Below are positions 46,844 through 57,215 of a stretch of 64,000 bases of DNA, one piece after another. The stretch comes from Triangularia verruculosa (taxonomy: Eukaryota; Ascomycota; Sordariomycetes; Sordariales; Podosporaceae). Below the pieces are notes generated by a model that was not told where the DNA came from, ran no database searches, and saw only the letters and a list, made by a program, of their open reading frames with translations. A program made the translations under genes and the position numbers. Location: assembly GCA_033296885.1 (NCBI GenBank), contig MU863881.1, forward strand, positions 124,001 through 188,000, given 5' to 3'. Positions within the stretch are counted from its first letter, which is position 1. Each line of letters begins with the position of its first letter.

Positions 46844-47693
46844 GTTCAATTACTTGGTTATGGCAAAAGGAAACAAGCTCTTGCGGTGGCAGGTCAAGCT
46901 TCTGGGCAGAGCGGCTTGGCCATGGCTTCATATATGTTGGACGGTTGTCGAGTGCAACCTTTTCTCCGTCGTGTTGCTGCCGGTTCCATATTGAACAATC
47001 TCGGTTGATGCAGGTCCGGGCGGATCAACCGGGTCCGATGATTCGGCGCGGTCCGATTTGCGAGCTAGTTGTCAGTGATGGGCCCGACGGATAAATTGGG
47101 CTGATATAAACACACTTTATGACGTCTCAGTGCCGGCCCGCTCTCGGAACGTCGAGTTCGGATTCCCGGCGATAACGTGTATCAAAGCTTGACGAGCATG
47201 CTATAATAAACAAGCAACTCCCCCTGGCTTGGAACCCCAATGTTTGTCGTGGAGGCTGTTGTTGGAAAATGTGCCCCTTGCGGTATGTCTGCCTTTCCAC
47301 CTTGACCGAATGCTTCATGGGGTTGGGCCTCGCTGGTTGAGGGTCATGTATTGATCATGCGGGTGCGACGGGGGCGTGGTGATGGGACTGAATCGAAATG
47401 ATTGGTAACCGAATATTCCTTGGACGAACTTGACAAAATTCAAAATCATGGTGGAATACCTATCTGTTGAAGCTTCAGTACCTGGCTGCCTCACTTTGAG
47501 AACCACAACCAATGCTACGCTGATGAGTGATGCAGAGGCAGCCTACCTTACCTATCCCAAGCCGCATCTGCACTGGTGGGGCAGCGAAGAGTGCCTGGCT
47601 AAAGCAATATACTTCAGGCACATCATCGTTGTTCCATCTGTTTTCTTCGTTCAAGACCAATTCTTTCATTGCTAGGTAGCCATACCTGTCATT
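46844..47693. other. Divergent promoter region, 850 bp
   Basis: Lies between the secreted CBM protein and the HET gene. Short frames on both strands lack support; a CTAGGTAG motif sits at 47673-47680. Confidence 0.45.
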
Positions 47694-49703
47694 ATGTTTC
47701 CTCACACGCAATCAGGAGAGCCTGTTCATGTCCTCTGCTATCTTTGCCGAAACCTCGACCTCGATCCACTTTTGTCCCGAACACCTTCCCACAGAAAGCT
47801 TGTACCACTAGTATTCGTGGGGTATCCTCCATCCCCTACCTGCGCGTTGTGTCGCCTTTTTGCATTCTACTGCGCCAATGATGGCATGGGGTCTGGCACA
47901 TTGACTTCTGCTTCCTGGATATACACCACACGACCTGATTGGCAGGATCCTGGCCATGGCTTGGATTCCAGATTGCTTGGCATTGTACCGGAGACCGCTG
48001 GTTACTCCCACCATGAATGGGCATTTCATCGGGCTCTGTTTCGCATGAGAGGATATCTTGGGGAGCCTGTTACTGGGCCATCATCTTGGGCACAGGGACC
48101 GATTGGACCACGGTCTCTCCAGCCAGGAGCCATCGACTACTCGCTCCTTCGGGCATGGCTCGGGTTTTGCCAGCAAAAGCATCGCAACAAACCAGACTGC
48201 CAGCCACTCAAGGTCGATTCGACGTGGTGCTTTCGGCTGATTGACTGCAAAACCCGCCTTGTCGTCGAAACGTCAAGCCTCGGCACCGTATGTCCTCCGT
48301 TTCTAGCTCTCAGTTACGTCTGGGGAGGAGCTATGCAATCTCGCCATCTGGATTACAGCAAACCATTAGGGGACCTTCCTCTCTCCATTGAAGACGGTAT
48401 TACTGTCACCCAGAAGCTGGGATTTCGCTACTTGTGGGTAGATCAGTACTGCATTCGCCAGCATGATGAAGGGGATAAGCATTTCCAGATTCGACTGATG
48501 GCCGAAATCTATGGCTCGGCTCAAGCAACCATTGTTGCCGCCGCAGGATCAGATCCCACATATGGCTTACCTGGTGTCAGTACCACTCAGCGATCACCTC
48601 AGCCGTACGTCAAGCTTCGAGGCCGGACCCTGACTTGGACATATGGGTCCACGAGAGATGATATATCCAACTCTGTGTGGTCAACGCGGGGATGGACATA
48701 TCAGGAAGGGGTACTTTCATCTCGTCGACTGGTGTTCACAGACAAGCAAGTCTATTTTCAATGCGGGCTCAGTTCGTTTTCCGAAGCCTTCAATATTCCG
48801 TTCGAACGAGCTGGATGGGCCTCCCACGACAACATGTTCCCTCGTTTTAGAACTGCGCCATATTCCCTCGAGATAGGCGACAGAATATACGAATACACCC
48901 AGCGTAAGCTAGGTAATGAAAACGACATTCTTAATGCGTTCCAGGGAATCCAGGGCCAACTTGCCAAGCATAAGCCTCCGATACACAATATTTGGGGCAT
49001 TCCGGTCTTGTGCAAACCACGAGAGTGGAGCCCCTCCCCAAAGGGTTTTCTCGCCGGCCTTTGCTGGAGTCTTGAGAAGTCAAACGGTCGACGTCATGGC
49101 TTTCCATCATGGTCGTGGGCTGGATGGAAAGGGCCGGCCATGTTGCACCCTGAAAATGACGTGGTTCATCCACTGATGGAACCGGATATTTATGTTGCTT
49201 TCGAATCTCCTGATGGGCATCGAACAGAATGGCCTGAAGTTGGACTGTCTCATGGAACTGGAGGACGGGGTGACCAAGGCCATCTTCGGGTCCTTATCCT
49301 CGAGTGTCTTTCCTTTCTTTTTGAGAATCAAATATTCGAATCCAGGGATCTAAAGAACCTTGGTCTCGAGACAACAAATATCTACATGGAGGACCTGTCG
49401 GCAAATACGGATGGACTTGGTGTGAGTGCTGATCCACCGGGTCTTATACATTCTTTACACAATAATCCCAATTGGACTAGCCAAGACTTCAATCAATGTC
49501 CGTTGGTGGGGGTTCCGATTACTTTACAAACGGTTTGGCAGGAATCGCCACGGTTCTTCGTCTTGGTGCTTCAGAACAAGGCAGGCTCGGAGCTTCACGA
49601 GCGGATAGGTCATTTTGAATGGTCAGATCCACGGCAGCTCTTCGACTTCGGAACATTTATGCGAACGGTTACTACCAAACGCAGAGTATTTAGGATTATA
49701 TGA
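47694..49703 (+). CDS. HET-domain protein, intact
   Basis: A single exon of 669 aa. The N-terminus has paired cysteines CYLC (15-18) and CALC (50-53), which look like a small zinc-binding module. The HET domain (~203-345) is complete: FLALSYVWGG, FRYLWVDQYCIRQ, AEIYGSAQATIVAAAG, and WSTRGWTYQEGVLSSRRLVF. A C-terminal region of over 300 aa follows, with FPSWSWAGWKG, common in this class, and no ankyrin, WD40 or NACHT part. HET proteins execute heterokaryon-incompatibility cell death, usually through the HET domain itself, when a partner sensor is triggered. Lacking its own sensor, this one may act with another protein. It starts 850 bp from the secreted protein gene and about 1.7 kb from the NACHT-ankyrin gene. 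Confidence 0.92.
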   Translation: MFPHTQSGEPVHVLCYLCRNLDLDPLLSRTPSHRKLVPLVFVGYPPSPTCALCRLFAFYCANDGMGSGTLTSASWIYTTRPDWQDPGHGLDSRLLGIVPETAGYSHHEWAFHRALFRMRGYLGEPVTGPSSWAQGPIGPRSLQPGAIDYSLLRAWLGFCQQKHRNKPDCQPLKVDSTWCFRLIDCKTRLVVETSSLGTVCPPFLALSYVWGGAMQSRHLDYSKPLGDLPLSIEDGITVTQKLGFRYLWVDQYCIRQHDEGDKHFQIRLMAEIYGSAQATIVAAAGSDPTYGLPGVSTTQRSPQPYVKLRGRTLTWTYGSTRDDISNSVWSTRGWTYQEGVLSSRRLVFTDKQVYFQCGLSSFSEAFNIPFERAGWASHDNMFPRFRTAPYSLEIGDRIYEYTQRKLGNENDILNAFQGIQGQLAKHKPPIHNIWGIPVLCKPREWSPSPKGFLAGLCWSLEKSNGRRHGFPSWSWAGWKGPAMLHPENDVVHPLMEPDIYVAFESPDGHRTEWPEVGLSHGTGGRGDQGHLRVLILECLSFLFENQIFESRDLKNLGLETTNIYMEDLSANTDGLGVSADPPGLIHSLHNNPNWTSQDFNQCPLVGVPITLQTVWQESPRFFVLVLQNKAGSELHERIGHFEWSDPRQLFDFGTFMRTVTTKRRVFRII

Positions 49704-50001
49704 ATAAATACCTACCTAGGCTGCATACATGCCCGTGGAGAATTCGCAACTCGAGAGTTCTAAGTACTCCAAACCTGGCAGGTGCAGACGAATGACTGCG
49801 CAGTCTCAAGCTCGACTCACCAGTTCAACCCAATCATGCCTTCTTGCCCCTCGATGTGTTCTGACTAACACGTTCCCCACCATTCATCGTTCAGACAGAA
49901 CAAAAGCTGTCATCCTCACTAGTACTTCAAACTTTTCTCGTTCGATACGACTTGGAATCCACCTATTTGCCCTGGCCACCTTTCTGATTTCACAGACCGA
50001 C

Positions 50002-51197
50002 ATGAACCCCAACACTATCCCTCCTCCGGACCCCAAAGGGTGTGGCAGCGGTCGCTATGTGATCGAATATTGTGATGAAGTCGTCAACGCCGACACCGGC
50101 AAAGGTTACGCCGCCGACGCCCTCCGCCATCTAGGCAAGCAGCTCGGCACGGTCATGGACCCAGAGAGAGCCTTTCTGATCCGCCAAGTTCAAGAGGAGA
50201 TTCAACACGACTTGGTCCTAGACTGTCGCGACTCCATCGTAACGGCCCACAAAGTCATCCTCTACCCCCAGGCCTACCGTCTGGTGGACTTGTGGCAATA
50301 CAAAAGTGAAGTAGAGGGGATCGTAAGTGCCACTTCCTCTTCCCCACTACCCAAAACTAACAAATAGTTTCTACTCAGACAGTACTCAAGTTTCCCCACC
50401 AGCTCGACAGGCCCTGGATGATTACTCGCTTTCGTGACTTCCTCTACACCCGGGAATACAACGACACCCGCGCATGGCTCAAGCCGGGTTCTTTCCAGTC
50501 AGGGGAGGAGCTGGAGGAGGTGAAGATTGCCCCAGAGAACGACGCAGAGTGGGAGCCCGGCCAGTTGTTTCTCCATATTCACATGTACCTCTTTGCCCAG
50601 CGGTACAAGGTCGACACCCTCTCCCGCTACGCCATCAAAATGTTTCACAAGAGAGCCTGTTTGCCGAGGACTATGATGCAGTACCGGGTATCTGGGACTC
50701 GGTATATGGAGATGGCAGATCTGGTGTACTCAAATACGCATGAGGATATCATGGCAAGGACTCTTTGTCATTTGATTGCTGGTAAGTGAGATACTCATAG
50801 CTTGGACAGTGTCTCGACCGTGTCCGAGCGATCTTCAGACGAGTCTTGGCGTCTGCAAACGGTGACGAGATTAAGTACATGGTTTGCAAGCGATGCTAAC
50901 TTGTGCATAGGCGACGTTCACACGCGTGAAAAGGGCCTCGAGCAGCTCGCCGAGCCGTTCAAGAAGCACGAGGGGATGTGGAGGGACTTTTTGGAGCACG
51001 AGCACAAGATGCTCCAAAATGTGTTCAAGGGCAGAGGGGACTTGTCTGGGCCGGTGCTGACCAAGTCCCAGACGGCGTGGCAGCTGGAATACCTGAGAAA
51101 GATTTCAGAAAAGCATTCGGCCGAGACGTCTGGGCCGATGGGAAGGGTTAAAGATGCCACGGGCTCTAGATCTGCGAGTGGACCGGCTGGGTTGTGA
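50002..51197 (+). CDS. BTB/POZ-domain protein, copy 1
   Basis: Exons 50002-50322, 50379-50781 and 50911-51197 (introns 56 and 129 bp) encode 336 aa. The BTB core is DLVLDCRDSIVTAHKVIL, joined by splicing to TVLKFPHQLDRPWMITRFRDFLY. It is followed by FLHIHMYLFAQRYKVDTLSRYAIKMFH, a pattern shared with two more genes at 60.6 and 62.2 kb. The C-terminal ~95 residues are charged and helical. BTB domains dimerise and often recruit CUL3 ubiquitin ligases, but this fungal class is uncharacterised. An upstream in-frame ATG (49729) would add 91 residues of poor quality. I prefer 50002, which has a purine-rich, C-rich context and a normal family start. Confidence 0.8.
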
Positions 51198-51608
51198 TAC
51201 TGCAAGACTCAACAGCAGAAGCACAAAGGCGTGCTTGATAGTGCCTTGTAAATATCCGAGTTCACACGTATCTGGATTGGGCATGTTGATCACAAAAGAG
51301 ATGTAATTGAGTGCAATATGTCTTTCTGTCCACCGTTCTATGTTGTCCTCCACAGCCCAAACTACCTAGGTAACCGAGGTATCACGATGCAGCCCCAAAG
51401 AAACAAAGACTCCTAAAGACACGACCATGGAAACATGTGAAATCGTATGGCGGAAATGAAGCACAAAACCCACGCAAAAACGCCGATCCCATACTCGCCC
51501 ACCGATTTCTGTATGCATCCTCACATGCTGGTATCACGAAACGTTGAAGTCCCCCCAAAACTAGTAAGAGGAAAAAGAACAAAGGAAATAGGAGTCATCC
51601 TCGTCAGC
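51198..51608. other. Convergent 3' intergenic with perfect TACCTAGGTA palindrome
   Basis: 411 bp between the BTB gene and flotillin. The 10 bp palindrome TACCTAGGTA is at 51363-51372, flanked by ACC. No open frame. Confidence 0.5.
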
Positions 51609-53314
51609 TTAAGCCTTGCCATTGGCACCCATGGCCTTCTGCACCTCGCCGGTCTGGGCAGCCATCTTTCCAAATTGCCACTCTGGCAGCGTAATGCCGG
51701 TCTGCTCGTTGATTGTCGTCATGAGGGGCGGCAACATCTGGTAGATATTGCGCATGGCCGCCGTCCCATTGGCGCTCCCCTCACCGCCAGCCTCAGCACC
51801 AGTGTTCCAGATGCTGATCTTGGGAGCCATGCCGCGGACAGCCTCAGCATTAGCCTTGGCCAGCTCGACATAGGTGCCCTTCTCAATCATCATGTACTGC
51901 AGCAACCCTTGGGGACCGCCGAAAGCCTGGCTCATCTTGGCATAGGCCTCTGCCATAGCCACCATACCTTCGGCGGTCTTGATATCACCGGCCAATCTAC
52001 CCTCGGCCTTCCTCACCGCAGCATCCGTCCAAGCCTCGGCGGTCTGTCTCGTCTGGTACGCCGCAGCATCGGTGTCGACCTTGATCTGATAGGCGCTACC
52101 CTCGGCAAGCTGCTTCGCCTTCTCAAACTGAGCCTTGGCGTCGGCCTCGACCTCGTACGCAGAAGCGTCAGCGGCCTGTTGCTTGGCCTCACGCTCAATG
52201 GTGGCCTTGACGACCTCGGTGGCACGGAGGCGTTGGAGTTCGGCCTCGGCGCGCTTGATCTGGACCTCGCGCTTCAGCTCTTCGTCCTGGACTTCGACTC
52301 TGCGCTGAGCGGCGACGCGGGAGATCTCGACATCGCGGTTGAGCTCGGCCTTGCGGGTGTCGAGGACGGCCTCGGCTTGAGCGCGCTCAATGTCGCGCTG
52401 GGTCTTGGCGACGGCGGTCTCGGCTTGGATCTTGGAGATCTCACGCTCTTGCTCACCCTTGCGCTTGGCTTCACCGACGTTACCCTTCAGCTGGGCATCG
52501 GCGACATCGATACGGGCTAGAACAAGACGTTAGCATCCTAGTCATTGCCGCAACAGATAGCCGTAGAACTTACCCTGGTTGGTAGCGCCCTCGTGCGCCT
52601 TTCTGCTCAGACTCTCAAAGTAGATCGAGTTGGGCGCATCCTTCAGCTCCTTGACGTTGGCATTGTAAATCTTCAAGCCAAACTGATCCAACTCGCTCTT
52701 GATGTTCCGGAAGATCCGCCTCTTGAAAACCTCCCTCTCGGTGAAGATCTCCTCCATCGTCATACTAGACACCAGCACACGGGTCTCGCCCTCGATGATA
52801 CCCTTGACGATGTTCTCGAGGAAATCCTTGGTGTTGTCCTTCTTGGAGCCAGAATCAGCGAGAAGCATGGCGTACTTCATGAGGGAATCGCCTTGGTCCT
52901 CGCGGCCAGAAGCATGGCCGTGGTTGTCGTAGTCATAGACTCCATCATCGTCCTCGTCCTCCTCCAGAGGAGAGCCACCGCTGCCAGCACCAGAAACCGC
53001 TGGGGCAGCATCCGACTTCCTCTTCTTGTTGGCGCCCCGCTGGTTGACGTCGGGACCAACGGTGAAGACTACCGGGAGCAAGAACTGGAGCTTCTCCTTG
53101 GTCATGGCCTGGAGGTTCATGGCATAGTCGTGGGGCTGCACGCTGAAGCGCATGCACCTCTGGAAGGGCCACACCCAGGCTGCTTTGGTGATTTTGACTG
53201 GAGAGAGTGTTAGGGGCAATCAGGAAAGACTGTAGGGAGCTAGTTACCATTCTTGACTCCCATGCCAGTGATGGCAAGGTACTCATCGGGGGCGGCAATT
53301 CTGTAGGAGGCCAT
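51609..53314 (-). CDS. Flotillin
   Basis: Exons 53314..53248, 53197..52574 and 52516..51609 (introns 50 and 57 bp) encode 532 aa. The start MASYRIAAPDEYLAITGMGV is the conserved flotillin N-terminus. The SPFH/PHB domain continues through CMRFSVQPHDYAMNLQAMT, LPVVFTVGPDV, IIEGETRVLVSSMTMEEIF and GLKIYNANVKEL. Inside it lies a Ser/Gly/Asp-rich insertion of about 55 residues (~75-130) with an EEDEDDDG run. The second half is an Ala/Glu-rich coiled coil with EAEL-like repeats (~250-400), then the conserved GGPQGLLQYMMIEKGTYVELAK. Flotillins assemble on sterol-rich plasma-membrane patches; in Aspergillus they influence growth and wall stress. Only patchily kept in fungi, it appears intact here. 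Long frames on the opposite strand are codon-bias shadows. Confidence 0.95.
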
Positions 53315-55008
53315 CTTGACGGTGTTGGTTGCGAAATGGATGTATTAAATGGAGGAGGAAAGGTTTCCAAAATTAATGGCCTTTCAGTCGCTTATGTATG
53401 TGCGCTCCCGAGGCGAGAGCAAGTTTTTGGTCCTTGGTAAGGTTTTGCAAAGATTTGAGAAAGCAGTGGTCACGTTGATGTTGGAGAGACCTTTGTGCGC
53501 CACGCCAACCAGAGGTGATGGATGGCAACTGACAACTCCAAGTGAATGATGGAAGATAATGAGAATATGCCATCTTTTTGGAAATCTGGGGTCAGCCAGC
53601 TGTTAAATAACTATCACGATAACGAACACACAATCACCGCCAAGTGACCCGTGCTACAACACAGCCATACATTTCAGGGGGCTCAGTCAATAACCCTGTT
53701 AATCATCTGACATAGCGCCGGCGAAGACGGGTGGAGTGGCCAATGGATGAGCACCATTCTGCCTTGGGTTGTGGTTTGTGGGTCCGTGTGGCTGTGCCAG
53801 CCAAGAACTCAGAGAGGTTGCTCTCTGCCCATGTTGTAAACTCATTTCCACTCAGAGGCTGTGGAATCTACCGCGTAGGCAGTAGGGAGAATCCGGAAAA
53901 AAGCTCGGTGACGCATAGCAAAGCAAAATACTGTTGATCTGACAGTGGTTTCGTGGTTTATGTTTTTTTTTTGGAAACGGACCTAGAAGTGGACCTGGAA
54001 GTTTTTGGTGCACTGTAGCTGCTGTGGAAATGCGGGGTGGCATCGGGGATATGCACTGGAACATGGCGCTGTACCACTCGAGTTGTGCGACACAACAACG
54101 TGCTTTCGATGCTCGCTTCGGAATACCCAAAGGTGCCTCGGTGTTTGAGCTGGCAGATAGCTCTGACTTCAAGGCAATGAGACCGAGCACAGTTCAGGCA
54201 CCGAATCGCGAATCTAGGGGGCCCGATCTCTGACCGACAGCGACAACACATGTCAGCCGCAAAACGACGTCGGACATCAAACAGGTTCATGGAACCCTGC
54301 ACCCATGCCATGATGCTCGCATGCCAAGCCGCTCCCTTCTGTAGTTCGTCCGTATGACGGGGTCCATCAGTCTTTGATCAACGTCGCGTCGCCACAAGAA
54401 CTGATATCATGTGAGAAGAAATGATAAGGTCACAGTCAGGCTCATAATACTCCGGACTGAGCCCCGAGATAAACCCCGGTCCACTCAAAAGAACCTGCCC
54501 AACCTGCAAGGCGCTTCTTCAACCAACCGACTAGAAACTTACCCTCAGCCACCGGTTCCCCACACAAACCGCCGTCATTAATTCTGGCTTATCTGAGCGG
54601 GGTTCAACAAATCAAAGCCATCATTGCGGGCGCATTCTTTCACTGGAATCTGAGATTCCCATCAAGGCTGAGCGGCGCCTCGGTGGAAATTGCATCACGA
54701 ACCCCCTCACCTTTCAGACCATTTCGCGCTGGATACCGTTTACACAAGGAGGACGCCAATATTTCCACTATCACAAGTTCCAACACCGAGCGCTTGGGAG
54801 ACCCACGTTGCGGGGATACGAGCTACCGCATTTGACCTGCACAAATCCCCTCACACAACTTTCCGGCTGTTGGTGGCTCGGCATTAAACTCTGGAAGCAA
54901 CTTCTTTCCCCATCACTGCCGACAGCCCACCACTCAGACTCACCCACGAATCGTGCGCTTGGCCTTTGACACGCGAGTCGGGAATCATTTCTCGTGAGCA
55001 CACCCAAG
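53315..55008. other. Divergent 1.7 kb intergenic region
   Basis: Upstream of both flotillin and the PPxY protein. Frames on both strands are short and mutually overlapping; a T-run lies at 53963-53971. Confidence 0.45.
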
Positions 55009-55986
55009 ATGTCCCATCTTGACGGTCTCGACGACGGCGATTTGCCCCCAACCTACACCGAAGCCGTCATCACTTCCCACACCGGCGGGAGCTTCACCAG
55101 CAATGCCGACCCCAGCTCCAGCACAGCCAGCAATGGTAGCAACATCATGCTGCCATCATCGCTAACGAACCCGCTCACCTCTCCGCTGACGAACCATCTG
55201 AGAACTCTCCCAGGTCGTTTGTACAGGGCCCAGCAAGCCAGAGCAACCGAGCAAGCATCGCGCGAGCTGGATATTATCACCGCTCTGGTTCCTCACATAG
55301 AGAGCTTCCTCTCCAATCTTGGCAACCACCCATCTCACACCGCCGAGTTGGTCCTTGTACCCGAAGCCGCTGTGCCAAAAGGATGGATCATGACAGGAGC
55401 GGCGGAACGAAGGAGAGAAGGCGAGGTGGTGAAGGTTGTCAAGGCGAATCTGGGAAAACTACTCAATCAACAAACCGGATCAAGTCAACAGTCCGGAAGG
55501 GGAGAAAAGTCAGGACTGTCATCCTACGCTCAGCAAGAAGATAACGACGACGGCGACAGTCCAAATGAAGACAAGCCCGACTTTGACGAATGGGGCCGCT
55601 TTGAATGCGAGGACACAGATGGAACAGGGAGTAGTGATACTTCGCAGTGGCTGTGGTTCAAAGACGAGGCAATGGCGAGGAGATTGGCGACTTATTTAAG
55701 GCCGGAACCGAACTTGGAGAGGAAGCATGTTCAGGCTACAGTGGTGGAGAAGAAGGCCGAGAAGAGTATCTGGAGGGGCTGGGGGTCGAAGAATAAGGAA
55801 AGGGCAAGCAGTAGTGCATCGAGTCCGACGACACCAACGACACCAGGGATCGGGGCGAATGAAGATGCCGTGAAATTGGCGGTGAGGGCAAGGGAGATTA
55901 CGTTTAGAAAGGAGAACGATTTTGGTGTGTGGGAGAGCCGAACTGGGTTTGGGATCGTCTGTAACGTGAGGATTGCTGCGAGGTGA
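55009..55986 (+). CDS. Conserved hypothetical protein with N-terminal PPxY motif
   Basis: One exon encodes 325 aa from ATG in CACCCAAGATG context. Near the N-terminus is DLPPTYTEAV, a PPxY motif of the kind bound by WW domains of Rsp5/NEDD4 ubiquitin ligases. A Ser/Thr/Asn-rich linker follows, then helices (LYRAQQARATEQASRELDI, then ALVPHIESFL), a PKGWIMTGAAERRREGEVVK block, an acidic patch and WLWFKDEAMARRLATYLRP. The C-terminus ends FGVWESRTGFGIVCNVRI. This looks like a fungal-specific conserved family, but no name can be given. The PPxY suggests ubiquitin-linked membrane traffic. It is transcribed divergently from flotillin across 1.7 kb. Confidence 0.78.
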   Translation: MSHLDGLDDGDLPPTYTEAVITSHTGGSFTSNADPSSSTASNGSNIMLPSSLTNPLTSPLTNHLRTLPGRLYRAQQARATEQASRELDIITALVPHIESFLSNLGNHPSHTAELVLVPEAAVPKGWIMTGAAERRREGEVVKVVKANLGKLLNQQTGSSQQSGRGEKSGLSSYAQQEDNDDGDSPNEDKPDFDEWGRFECEDTDGTGSSDTSQWLWFKDEAMARRLATYLRPEPNLERKHVQATVVEKKAEKSIWRGWGSKNKERASSSASSPTTPTTPGIGANEDAVKLAVRAREITFRKENDFGVWESRTGFGIVCNVRIAAR

Positions 55987-56341
55987 TGGGTGGTTCGAGG
56001 AGACAGTGGCGTGGATTCGAACTTTGCACTCGAAGAATACCTTTTGCTCACGAGAGAGTGTTTTTGGGGGCCATGTCTTGGTCTTGTCTTCAGTACCTGA
56101 GGTATTGTTTCAGTGGTCGTGCGAGGCGTATTCCTCGTTTATGGCTGACCCTGCAGGTGATTTGCGGCTGTTGGTTATTCACGCTTGACCGCACGCTGGG
56201 TTCTCCCCGATGGATGTTCGTCCGGATATGAGTCAGGTTCCATCGCGGAGGTGGCATTGGGTAAATACAAGGCATTGAGATTTCAATTTTGATCAAGGGA
56301 CTGTCAGTAGCAAACTGATAGACGAATAATATGATCCACCC
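55987..56341. other. Convergent 3' intergenic
   Basis: 355 bp between converging unknown genes. Nothing recognisable. Confidence 0.5.
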
Positions 56342-57215
56342 TCAACAATCGATATTCAAGCTTGATTCTCCCTCTGACGCAACCGTCCCCTGCTTTTCCA
56401 CATCTTCCTTCCTCTTAACTATTTTGTTCAGGGTCTCCTTTGTTTCTGGGTACCAAGGTTCGACACCATATAGAGCCCTTTCCTCAGTCTCATATTCCAG
56501 CTCTTCTAGCTCTCTTCCCCAGTTCTCCCTCAGGCCAGCTTTACAGGACCTCCGGATCACAAAGGCCATCAACTTATCTGCCTTCTTATCCGGAGCCCTG
56601 TGGCCAAGGCCAGGAGCTCCCCTGTCCCAGGAATACTCTCGTAGCTCGTTCAAAAGATACAATGCCAGACTAAGGCTTTCTCGATTGTCAAATGCTGCAA
56701 TTTCGGCGATTTCGTCGATGAACTCGTACATCTTCCAGCTCAGATCGTCACTGGTCACGGTGGTGTTGTTTTCTTTATCCAGCGTCTTGTAGATCTTGAG
56801 ATATGCGCGTCTTATCTTGATCCCGAGTTTGTCGAAGATTGCACCAGCTCCCAGGCGCAGTTTGAGGAGGTCTCTGAGCGTGCAGGTTGTATCTGCGCAA
56901 CATCATTTCAGCTTTAGTCAGGTGATGACCCCTTGCAGGCAAGGTAGGTAAGAGGTCTACAAACCTTTGAACAAGTTGTTCTTTTCAATCAGGGTAAGCG
57001 CTGTATCGAGCTGAGATCTCAACAACAGGTAAGATTTGCTCTTGCTCTTCCTCGAGGGTCTGGCTGGTGGATGAAATATCTTCGGGCTCCTTGTCCAGAA
57101 TCCTTTTCAGTCGTTTGGCTCTTCGGCATAGCTGGTTACGACAGACCCGCCAGGCATCCTCGTTACGTTCCAATCCCTCTGTGTAAGGCCTCTTGTGGCC
57201 TGCTGCGGTCGACAT
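56342..57215 (-). CDS. Hypothetical protein, multi-exon, first junction unresolved
   Basis: The last exon, 56892..56342, is well defined: acceptor GCGCAG follows a 72 bp intron (56893-56964, donor GTTTGT), and its frame encodes a charged helical protein (DTTCTLRDLLKLRLGAGAIF, EIAEIAAFDNRESLSLALYL, EPWYPETKETLNKIVKR). The upstream frame LLLRSQLDTALTLIEKNN is in phase. The only good start, MSTAAGHKRPYTEGLERNED at 57215, lies in a different frame and needs another junction near 57060-57140. GTAACC to CACCAG would fit in phase but is weak. A one-base frameshift is the alternative. No domain is recognised. Because the 5' structure is uncertain, the exact protein should not be relied on. Confidence 0.5.

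Noticed and set aside
49729..50001. 91-residue N-terminal extension of BTB copy 1
   Set aside because: Low-complexity Ser/Thr/Arg translation unlike the other BTB copies; more likely 5' UTR, though the upstream ATG exists.
51447..52520. 357-codon plus-strand frame opposite flotillin
   Set aside because: It is a leucine/glycine-rich shadow created by the biased codons of the Ala/Glu coiled coil. The minus strand encodes unmistakable flotillin.
52545..53213. 222-codon plus-strand frame opposite the flotillin SPFH domain
   Set aside because: Exactly antisense to a conserved coding exon; no homology or independent start context.
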